From contig NC_058503.1 of NCBI RefSeq assembly GCF_020382885.2, forward strand, positions 2,593,110 through 2,657,109: a stretch of 64,000 nt of DNA, in the 5' to 3' direction. The number at the start of each line of letters is the position of its first letter. The first letter of the stretch is position 1. The notes under the pieces were generated by a model, which did not search any database, was not told the DNA's origin, and worked only from the letters and a program-made list of their open reading frames with translations. Made by a program: the position numbers and the translations under genes. Source of the DNA: Scatophagus argus. Its lineage: Eukaryota > Chordata > Actinopteri > Scatophagidae. This document shows positions 46,847-58,453 of the stretch, piece after piece.

Positions 46847-49231
46847 CTACCACTCACTGGTCAGTTTGGTGCTTTGGTCCCGTTTTGGAGGAGCGGGAGG
46901 TGGGCCTCGCCGCAGTGTTGCATAGCCTGAGATGTTGGCATGTTTGGTGGAGTGTGAGTGTGTGTGGTGGCGAGACAAAGTGTGAGAGTGCCCTCGGACA
47001 CTCTGCTGCTGCTGCTGCAGGAGCTCAGGGGGAGGAGGTGGCAGGAGTGCCATGTCGTCCATGGTGCCCACAGGCTCCATCTTAGAGGAGGAGATGAGGT
47101 GGGAAGAGGTGAGTGAGCCATGGCGGGACACTGACTTCCTCTTAAGAGTGCGGTTGAGGTCTTCCAGGAACAGAGGCTTTAGTGCCAGGGAGCCTGGCCC
47201 TGCTGATTTTGGGGATGTGGGTGGGACAGGAGAGGAGGAGGCAGAATAAGAGGACAGGGAGGGAGGTGGGGTCTGAGACAGAGGAGGTGGGGAAAGGGGC
47301 TTTGAAGTTGTATTGTCATACTGGGCTGTGTTGCTGGGCCGCCGGTTCAGTGCTGGAGGAGGGACTGCCCCCTTTTTCACTGAGCCTTGTTTCCATGATG
47401 ATGAAGACAAGGAAGTTGCTGACTGTTGAGGTGGCTGCAATTGAGGCTGGGGGTTCACCACGGCGACCTTTGGGGGATGATGGAACTCTGATGGGTGGGG
47501 AGGAGGAGGGAAAAGCTCAGAGTCACTGGGCGGAGGAGGGAAATAGTCAGGTGATGAGTCAAGGTGAAGGGGCTGGGAAGGGGGAGGTGGGGGAGGAGGG
47601 GATGGGAACTCGGAGGACTGGTGGTGCTGTCCTGTTTGCAGCCCCTGGATTGCCAATGGCAGGCTTGCCAAGTTCAGCTTACCTGGCTTAGGGAGTGGAG
47701 CAGGGAGCCCAGAAGTATCTTTTGATGGAGACCCAGTCACTGATGAAGAGTTGGATGAGGTACCTGTTTGAGGAGCTTGGCCAAATTTGCTGACCAGGCT
47801 CTCCACCTTCTTAGGTCTCTCATCCTGGATCTCAGCTGATGAGCTGCCCCGTATGGAGGAAGCTCTCTGTGGGGTTGGTGGAGGCCCACGCTTGGTGGAT
47901 CCTGTGGACGAGGTGGAAGGTGACTTCTTTATGGGGGAGCCCGTCTTGGAGGAGGATGAAGAGGGAGGAGGAGGAAAATCTCCCAGGGAGCTGTCAGGAG
48001 GAGGTGGAGGGAACTCTGGGGACTGTGGGGCCACAATGCCTCCGGGCTGCCACTTTGGTTTGGCCTTGACTGCAGGAGGAGAGTGAGGAGCACCAAACTT
48101 AGATCCTTCCATGGAGTTGGACGCAGACAGAGAGGAAGGGGCAGAATTTCCTGGGAACTGATTGACAATCTGTTTGACCAAAGAGGAGGTAGCTGCAGCA
48201 ATGGAGACTGAAGAAGAGGGGGAAGAGGGAGAGAGGGCAAGGTTTTTGGAGGAAAGGCTGTGCTGCTTTGGCAGAGTGGGAGGTGGCTGATTTGGGGAAT
48301 GTCCTGTTGAGAAACTTTGCTGCTTTTTAACTGGCCCATGGCCACTATGGGGTTGTGTTGGTGACACAGGTGAGAGGGCAATTGGAAGAGAAGAAGGACC
48401 TGAGGGTTTGGGAGCAGTTTGAGGAGGAAAACCACTGGTAAAGGTTTTAGGAGGTGCCGGAGGGGGCGCACTGGGGGACAGAGGCCGAAGAACTTGCAGG
48501 GAGGTAGGAGGAGAAAGCTCAGCTGGAGGAGGAGGAGGAGGAGAATTATCCTCAGCCACTGGGGGGCTGAAGTCATACACCATGTTGGGAAACTTCTGTG
48601 CCAGGAACTGCTGGAGGCCACTGTTAGAGAGTTGAGGGCAAGAGTTGAGGATGGGCTCTGGAGGGGGTGGCAGAGGCAACCCATTGGCTTCCAGGCTCTC
48701 TGGTGGAGGGGGCGGGAGGTACGACTCCTGTACATCCTCCTCCATTGGGGGTGGTGGTGGGAGAGCAGAAGGGCTTGATGGACCAAATTTCAGTGCAGCC
48801 ATAGCTGAGCCAGGAGCCGGTTCTGTGGGTGGAGGAGGAGGTGGAGGAGACGGTGGTAATGGGGGGGATGTGCTATAAGAAGCTGGGAGTGTGTTGTAGT
48901 TAGGTTTGGTCAACTGGATGGGAGGGGCAGGTGGGGCCACTCCTACCGGTTGTGTCCTGGACTGGTTCTGGCTTTGCAGGCGAGCGAGCGTGCTGTACTT
49001 TATGTATGAGGAGGTAGGTGCTGTCTGATGGGCCACACTTGCAACAGGTGGAGGAGGTGGAGGTGGAGGAGGTGAGGGCGGCGATGGGGAGGAATCCTCA
49101 GATGGGATGAGGCCGTCAGTGTAGCTAGTCCGGGAGGGTGGGGTCTGAGGTTGAGAGAGAGGGACGGGCTGGGGAGAGATGGTAGGTATATGGACAGGGA
49201 TAGGCCTACTGATAGGGTCGATCTTCATCAT
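46847..49231 (-). other. raph1: raph1 last coding exon: 794-residue Ena/VASP-binding proline-rich tail
   Basis: The exon opens after a CTATCCAG acceptor with [20 protein letters not shown]. It holds four FPPPP-type motifs ([40 protein letters not shown]) and several LPPPP motifs, the ligands of EVH1 domains, plus many PxxP sites for SH3 domains. [40 protein letters not shown] and [16 protein letters not shown] match conserved blocks of vertebrate lamellipodin. The antisense strand is also open over long stretches because of the skewed base use. Confidence 0.92.
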
Positions 49232-52200
49232 CTGGATAGGGAAATGGACAGGGGAGAGAGAGGGAAGAGACAGGAACAAGAGCATAAGGGAGACAGAGAG
49301 AAAGGGGAGGAATCATGAGAGAAAGAAGGAGCATAGAGGCAGGGAAGTGGGAAGGGAAGAAGCAAAAGGAGATAAAGAGACATAGGAGAAAAGGGTAATG
49401 AGAGAAAGAATGAGAGACAAAATCACAACAAATAACAAAAAACTACCATTGTCATGTTTCTAAAACCAACCAACTTAAGACAAGATGCAAGAAATCAAAC
49501 CAAACGACAAGTGCAATCTGAGAAGACACAAGTACTAAAACTCCAAACACATCGCAAAATTGAATGAGGCCAAGTACATTCAGCCACTGAAAATTATTGG
49601 CAACTGCAAAGGAAGTGATAGAGGTACTATGGAGTGACTTAGGTAAGTATATCTATCTGTCCATTTTCTCAACTATTACTCAACTGATTTTGAACAGATT
49701 TTAAACCGTGAGAGAGCTGTTGTCCTTTCCCTTAGCTGACGTTTATAGGGATCTAGATGAATCTAAACCTGTGATGAATGGAACAAAATCCTGTGGCCTC
49801 AAAAACTCCACTGCTGTGTCCTTTAACAGACCATTATTATGTTTTGATGTTAATGTTTTGACACAGAGGTGAGGGCCAGTGTTGCAAGCATCTGCATTTT
49901 GCAACCTTGCAAGCTCTGGATTGTCTGGACATGTCATAAACTGCAACTATGATGCTAAGTGACACGATGGTATGGACAAAATAGCTTTCTGAATTGGCTT
50001 TCTGTATGCATACACAGTTACGGCTCTGCCACTCTGCTCCAGCTTCACTACAAGCCATAAGTTGTAAGGCAACCCACCAACACACACTCTTTCAGGAAGT
50101 GGGCATCTGAGGCAGATGAAGCCCTGAGGGACGGCTGTCAGTCTACTGACTGGGTAGTGCTGCAGGAGGCATGCAGTGAGGACTCAGAAGGGATCACAAG
50201 ATGCACCGCTGACTGCATCAACTTCTATACAGATGTTGTTTTTCGCACCAGAACTGTGCGCTGCTTTTCTAACAACAAGTAACAACTATATTTTATACTA
50301 TCTATCTATCTGCCATTTAGTGGTGTCAAACAAGCTGTGAACCGTTTTGGAAATTGTAAAACTAAGCACTGTTCAAAAGGTTGCAAACAAGGTGTCAAAC
50401 CACATTTAACAGGTTGTAATCTGGTTGCAAACTGAATCAAATAGGTTGTAAACCGGAACCAAAGGGTGACAAAAATGCCCATGTCTTAGATTTCTGTTTC
50501 TGTTATATTATTTACTGGTTAGGACATTCCATCACACCACAAGGTTAGAACAAATCAACAGTTCAGCTGCAGCCTCAAATAAATGTGTGTGTGTGTGTGT
50601 GTGTGCATATATATAAACGTTATATATATAGACTTTTAGCTCTTCTATGTATTGGTGAGGCCTTCAATACAAAAGACCAGGAAATTCTTTTAAATTGTTT
50701 GAGGGATTGAGGTAGTGTCTGAGGTCCTGCTTTTAACTGCTTTAGATCTCATCAATAGAATCTTCTCATCACTCTTGGTAACTCCTCATCCTGCCTGGTC
50801 GAAGGTTCTGTTCTATGTGCAGTCCTGTTTTGGTTTTATATGCTTCCCCAGGGTCACAGAATGCAAAATATAACGTTTGTTGTCACAGTAATGCGGATGG
50901 CATGCAGTTATATACATATATGTAATATATAAATCAAAATTACAAGTTGTATTTGACTCTCAATGTTGAAGAGAAGGTTAAGAGAGTCCTTTGAGCTGTT
51001 TTCCTAAAATCACTTCCAAAATAAAATGCTTTCTGACCTTCAGTGATAAGGAGGTCATACAAGATTTTACTTTTTCCCAAACTTGACCCATGCAATTCAC
51101 TGTCTTCCTGTCTCAGTCAGAAGTAAGCGTCACACCGACAACCAGCTCAGAATTCTTCTGCCAGGCTTAGGACACAAAAGAGACTGGCTCTCCTACATTT
51201 TTAAAATGATGTAAAAATTTTATTATTTAGTTTTAAAGCACACCATGGAACGGCAAGTTAGTATATAATAGATTGTTTAACTTCCTAGGAGCATGATGCT
51301 CATGCTGTTAATCTGAATTGGTCTTTTACTGCCAAGACCACCAAACTCTGATAAACACTTCCTGTGGAGCTTAAATCCTTAACACTTATATCCACATTTA
51401 AAAAGCATTTAATAAGCTTTTCTTTTTAGGACAGAATTTTTTCTGCCTGTACGTGCACATATGTTTATGTGCATATTCATGGTGAAGTATGTACAGATAA
51501 TGTACAGATAATGTGTATGTACCACGATACTGTCATTTATCGCTTGATAATAATACTTACTTGTTTTTATTATTACTTAATTTATTTTGCTTTTGTCGTC
51601 TTTTGAAGGAAAATAAATTAATAACAGAAAACAAAATTGGAAAAACAGTGAGATCAAACAAAGCAAATATATGCCAACAAAGAATGCTGTATGGACTTCT
51701 GTAAACCTAAAATTTGGATTTGACTTTTGGATTTGCATCAGTTGTGTTTTACAGGCTGCAGCCAAACTGTTACCATGCCTGTTACATCACTTCCTGTCTA
51801 ACCTCCACTCCCTCCTCCTCCTCCTGCACAGAGAGGAACTGGCATACGTCCCTTCACTTTTGACCACTGGCAGAGAAGCAGAGGGGAAATATGGGAAATG
51901 TAGTCTGCAAGTAAGCATGACAATAACAGGAAAGGATAGCACAGAGTGTGTTTGTTTGTTTGTTTGTTGGTGTTCACACCTCTCCTTGCGTTCCTCTCCT
52001 CCAGGCATCGGAGAAGATGGAGCTGACGACACTCTGGGACCTTGTGTGGCCTGATGATGTCATCTCTGAAACACCACTGTCAGACTGGCTGGAGTGGTTG
52101 GACTGGGACTCTGGAGTGTGACCACACAAGCAAAAGAGAGTTTCACTGAACTTTTACTACTGACAACGCTTACTCTTATTTTGATTTTTGGCTAAATCAT

Positions 52201-55200
52201 ATTTGTAAATGGATATCATTAATGTTTAAAAATGTTACGTTCATTTTTCTATTTCTGTGCAGAAGACAAACGGACCTGGAAGGCTGGAGGAGCTGGATCC
52301 TGATTTGATAGAGGAAGAAGAGAGGGAGGACCAATCATAGGCCGCCTCAGTCCTCCTCATTGCCTCCTGGAAATTGATGTACAGCTGCTTCCCATACTGT
52401 CAGACAGACAGACAGACAGACATTGGCAGATATGCAACTACATGAAAATGACAACGAACAAATAAAGTGATACTGCAGCATGAAGAATGTTGGTGTATAA
52501 AAGACACTGTTTCTACAGGATCATACATTAGCAAATGATGTGCACAGAAGCATTACATCTTTTACGACGAGACAAGTTACTACCTTGGCAATGCGAATAC
52601 TGTTGATCCATTGTTGGAGGGTTCTGACATCATCACAACAGAGGTACTTGATGTACTGAGACTTCTTCTGGATCTGAGGGTGCTAATTACACACACGCAC
52701 AAACACACACACTGTATCACTGTAAAGGATACTTTGTTTCCTTCTTTCCTACATATATATATACACATATATATATATATATATACACACATATATTTCT
52801 TTCTTTAAACTGAGTTATTGTGTTGTTGTTACACTGTTACGCCACTAGGTGGAATCACAAGACTAGCAGTTATTTATCCCAAGCTTCATCCCTTCTGTGT
52901 ATACATGTGTGTACGTGTATGTGTGTGTCCCTGAGTGTACCTTCAGCACCATGCAGAAATCTGTAGGGGCCTTGTACTTGCTCTTGTAGTCCTGGCCATG
53001 ATAGACATTAACGTGATCCAACTGGAGAAAACACACCAGGTCTCTGGATGCCTGCACAAACACACACAGACACTCAGTTTTACAGTTAAAAAAAAAGATT
53101 GTTAAACACAAGTACTGTTGCTTTCCATAATCCTATCTTTAGGTTTATTCACACACCTTAGCCTTTCCCTTAGGAACATAGTAGATGCCAGAAGCCCTCA
53201 GGAGAAAGTAGCGTTTCTTCCACGACTTCTTTCCATCCTCTTTTAGCCACAACACTCCCTCCATCTCGGGGACTGACACTGAGCTTCCACCAAAACACTC
53301 CTGATACAGACAAGAAGACAGGCAGACACACACACAAAAAGAAACAACAGATATTAGTTGGTGCTTGTTCAATTTCAGCCTACACTACATTGCAACAACA
53401 AATATAATGGATAAGCAGTGTGTTTGACTATTGGACTGAGAGAGACAAATGTGCAGATCTGACTTTGAAATCAATAAAGATTTCCCCACAATAGCCAATA
53501 TACTGCCATCTTTAGAAAGCTCTTTTAGTCCTAATCCATCTCTGGACAGCTTCCTGCCCATAGACCTCCCTGAGCTGACCTCCAGTATTAATAAATCTAA
53601 CCCAACTACATGTCTCTTAGACCCCATCGCAACTAAGCTCCTCAAGCTCCTTATTAGATCAACTCTTTAACAACAGGTTATGTACCACAGGCGTTTAAAA
53701 CTGCTGTTATCAGACCCTTAATTAAAAAACCTTCACTTCACCCAAACATCTTAGAAAACTATAGGCCGATATCCAACCTCCCATTTGTTTCTAAAATACT
53801 TTTATTTTATGCATTTTATTACACAGATTAGAACATGAGACTAGGATCACAGGGACAGCACTAGGCCTATCTATCACTATCTGATAATCATATTTATCAG
53901 ATAGAATTCACTTCGTTCATATTAATGATGTTTCCTCTTCATATATAAGGGTTAACCTCGGTGTTCCACAGGGTTCAGTGCTTGGGCCCATCATGTTCAC
54001 CTTACACATGCTCCCTTTAGGAAACATTGTTCAGAAACATGGCACAAACTTTCATTGTTATGCTGATGACACCCAGCTGTACAGAGCCATTAGCCAGGTT
54101 CCAGGCATGTCTTAAGGACATAAAGGACTGGATGACCTCCAATTTTTTATTATTAAACTCAGACAAAACTGAGGTCATTGTTTTTGGCCCCAAACATCTT
54201 ACAACTAGAATAGCTGATAATGTTCTCTCTCTGGACGACATTACTTTGGCCTCCAGTGCGGCAGTGAGGAACCTCGGCGTTACCTTTGATCAGTGTCATT
54301 TATCCATCATATTAAACAGATCTGTAAGACTGCTTTTTTTTCACCTCTGTAATATTGCTAAGATTAGGAGCATTCTCTCTCAGAGTGATGCTGAATGACT
54401 CATCCATGCTTTTGTTACTTCTAGGCTGGATTACTGCAACTCATTATTATCAGGATGTCCAAATTACTCTATTACTCTAAGGTCCATACCTGCAGGATCT
54501 AATAGTCCCATATATTCCCAATAGATCACTCAGATCACAGAGTGCAGGTTTACTCGCAGTTCCCAGAGTTCATAAAAGTAGAACGGGAGGACGAGCCTTT
54601 AGCTATCAGGCACCCCTGCTGTGGAACCAGTTGCCAATCTGGGTTCGACAGGCAGACACCACCTCCACTTTTAAGACCAGACTTAAAACTTTTCTGTTTA
54701 GTAAAGCATATAGTTAGCCCCAAATAAAGTGTGTAGGGCTGGTAGGCATAGTTACAGTCACTTCTTGACAGACAGCCACAGGTAGAATAAGGCTGACTAA
54801 CTCTTAGTCTTTAATCTCTATCATAGCTACGCTGCTATAGGCCTGTGCTACCGGGGGACACAAACATGATCCACCAAACAGTTCCCCCTCCTCCACAACA
54901 CCACCACCATCTGTACTCCCCCACCTCAAGTCAAGTCAAGTCAAGTCAACTTTATTTGTATAGCCCATTTTTACAAGCAGTTTGTCTCAAAGGGCTTAAC
55001 ATAACATCAGCAACATCCTCTGCCCTTCGACCCTCACATCGACTAAGGAAAAACTCCCAGAAAAACCTTTAACAGGAAAAAATGGAAGAAACCTCAGGGT
55101 GAGCAACAGAGGAGGGATCCCTCACCCAGGACGGGCAGACGTGCAATGGATGTTGTACAGGCAGGAAAGCAATTTGCAACATGAGAAATGACATTACTAA

Positions 55201-58200
55201 AAAGATAAGCAAAACAAAATCTCAACTGTTTAGTTTCACTTTTTGCTACCACCTCAATATGATTTTAACATTTCACAAGTTATAGGAAATTTATAGTATT
55301 GAAAATTATAATGAACTGCTGTAACATTCATGTATTCTTTTTTTTTTTTATGTGATGTTGAGAATCACTATCATATCAGTTCGATTTCGGCCCGTAGGGA
55401 GAACCACCCCGCCCATAGTCGGTACATAGAGGAATGACAGGCAGATGTCAACAATACACATTGGGTTGGTCATAGAGCCGGCTACAGTTCAACTTGAAGA
55501 TCTGGATGGAGAGATACCTGCAGAAAGATACAGAGAGAGAGAGAGAGAAAGGGAGGGAGAGACACAAGACTACGAGGAGCACTGGACACACAGTTAGTGA
55601 CATAAAATAACGAACTGCATGAACTGCATGCTCCTCTCCTCTTCTTCCTCTCCTCTCATCAGATCAACATATAATTCATTATTTTAGGTCACTAACTGTG
55701 TGTCCAGTTTTCTTCATAGTTTTGTGTCTCTCCCTCCCTTTCTTTCTCTCTCTGTATCTTTCTGCAGGTCTCTCTCCATCCAGACCTCCTTTTCTGCAAA
55801 ATCAACACTAGCAGCCATTGTCAAGAAGCTTCCTTGATGATGCCGCATTTGAATAGGGAGACATGTGCAAGAGCAGAAAACAAACTGACCTCCAGCAGAG
55901 CCTCTTTGTTTCTTTCCGCCATCTCACATGTTTCCTTCCTCCCCAACAAATAGTTCTGTAGCAGAGAGGGAGCAGGTATAAAACAGGGAATGTGAGAGAC
56001 AGAAAGGCACATGTTTAGAGTTTTAATTAGACAGGATGTCTTTGAATAAAACCTCCTATATGTCTGTGTGCTTGCATCTCACCTGTGGGTTTTTGAACAG
56101 AGCGTACTTCTCAATGCGTTCAGTGAACATCAGGCGGTTCTGGCTGTCTCTGGTCCAATTTAGCAGGTTCTCTACCAGGTTCTCGTGATCCTCAAAAATC
56201 CGCTCTGCCCACAGTAATTTTGATATTTCAGTTCATTTTGATGTTAAGTCAGGTAAAGCAGGATAATATTCACAACATTCCATGATTTCGAGGACCTATG
56301 CGGAGTTCATGTTTCTGATAGCTTTTACTTTCAATATCTGATGTGATAAAAAGTGCATTTGACATTATGATTGCTGAGACCTACTTGTGAATGAGTTGGT
56401 CATTGCAATGTCCAATTTTATACCATATATACTGTGTGTTCAGTCTCTAACTAGAACAGAATTTAAGGCTAATTCAATGTTACCACGGTGCTTTTTGTGA
56501 ATTCCAAATGCATATTCTAATTTGTTAGGGAATGGAAAAATTGGAAAATAAAGAGGAGTCTTACTGCAGGGACCTCCCCTGTTCATAGCCCTGCAGAGGC
56601 AACACTGCCCACTGGCAGTCCACTGCCCTCATTCCCTGTTTTTCAGTGTCTGACACCACAGCTGCCCCAAGTAGCTTTCAGATGTTTTCCTTTGAGGACT
56701 AAAACCATGTCAACTGTGAGCTACATTAATTTTTTACGCTACTTTGTTGACCTCACAAACAAGTGCCTAATTATTTGGGGCCAAATGTATTTAGTCAGTA
56801 CTTGTAGTATACCTGTAACTTTAATATAATGTGGTATAATGTGACATTCTGAAATACAGACACTTTAATGTACATTAGCATGCACTTTTACTGTACATGT
56901 TTACAACATACAATCCAAAGTAGCAGTAGTATCATTTTTAATAAACAGTTGCTAATAAACAACTATTTGTTTTTCTCAGCTTACGGCATAATTTGCCTAA
57001 TTACAACACTATGATAAGAAACACAGATACATCATGTTACAGAATCATTCAGCAGCATTAGATGTGCTTAAACCTGAAATCTGTTTCACATATGAACAAC
57101 AACACCACGCCACATTAAATGCTTTGTCATCTTTTCTATAGTTGAAAACAATACATTAATCAATTAAATAACAACATACCTTTTACTCAGTGGAAATATT
57201 CTCAGTTCTTATCGTTAGTCATACAACTTCTTTGATAAATTTACTCCCTTCATTTTAGTGTGTCATCATGCATCAAACTGGATATAATGTATTTCTTTGA
57301 ATAAAAGCCAGGTCTCTAATAATGGCCAGGATAGTGGTAGATATGGACAAATAAAGAAAGGGGAGAAAAACAGGGGAAAATACACTCCGAATGCCTGTTA
57401 TGTAATGTGTATGCCAAATGAACATTTTCATCATCAGTTAATTTTGTAAAATAAATAACATAAACATGCTAATTTCAGCATTTTATTGTTCTGTATTATT
57501 TATCTTGAACGCTAATATGGCATTTCAGTCACTGCAGGTGTTTGCGTTAATGTCTCAGCCAAACTATATTTTGCAGTTTTAAAAATTTGGCGCTGTACAC
57601 TGATGGCCGTATTGTAATCTCTGTTCTGTACTGGCTAACTAACATGCTTAATAACTAATTACAAGGAACAAAACATTTTAGTTCTTACACGGATTAATCT
57701 GTTCATTTGAACATTCATGGGAAACTAACACTGAAGAATAATAAAATTAATACTAATTCCTGTTAATATTTTAACAACAAACACTGCTGCAGCTACTACT
57801 ATGACTACTACTAATTATAGTGAAAATAACCTAATCTTCTTGTGTTGTTATTATGCATAATTATGATGTGGCACCGTAATTTCCTGTAGGGTACACAATG
57901 AGAGGTCAGAGGTCATTATCTGACAGGAAGCCAGTCTCTTGCCAAAGGGCACTCAGCAGGGTGCTGGTTGTGCTGGTGTCTGTCTGTGTGCATACACAGG
58001 GGTTGCTTTCAAAGGGTTTGTCTCTTTTGAAAGGCTAAAGACAGAGCTTGTTCCCTTGCTTAACACGTGAGCTAACTTAAATCTTCTAAAGGCCAAATCA
58101 TGGCCTTCAGCCCACATTTTAGGAATTTTTAGAAATTTGTGTAAATAAGGAAAGTTCTGGGTTTGGCTGGATGTGGCAGAATGAGATGCACTTTACCTTC

Positions 58201-58399
58201 TCTCTCTCTTTTATAATGATGCTGACTGGCTATGCAGCAGAAGCCCTGAAGATGTAGGTTAGATCACATGCATCATTGCTCTGGACCTACATAAAGAGTG
58301 CGTGTTTGTGTACGCGTTTGTCAAAGAGTGTTAAGTAGAGCTGAAGCTCATACTACAGTGTGTGCTGACAAACACACATCTCTCACCCAGGGGAACTGT

Positions 58400-58453
<54 letters not shown>

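Noticed and set aside
47182..48778. Long open frames on the plus strand opposite the raph1 last exon
   Set aside because: They mirror the proline-rich coding strand. Base composition removes stops, and the translations are G/R/E-rich without domains.
47929..48786. A 285-codon minus-strand ORF overlapping the raph1 last exon in another frame
   Set aside because: It is an out-of-frame shadow of the CCT/CCA-rich raph1 sequence, rich in P, L and S, with no recognisable domain.
46838..49300. APBB1IP (RIAM) as the identity of the minus-strand gene
   Set aside because: The PH and RA sequences and above all the 794-residue proline-rich tail ending [18 protein letters not shown] fit RAPH1. RIAM is much shorter.
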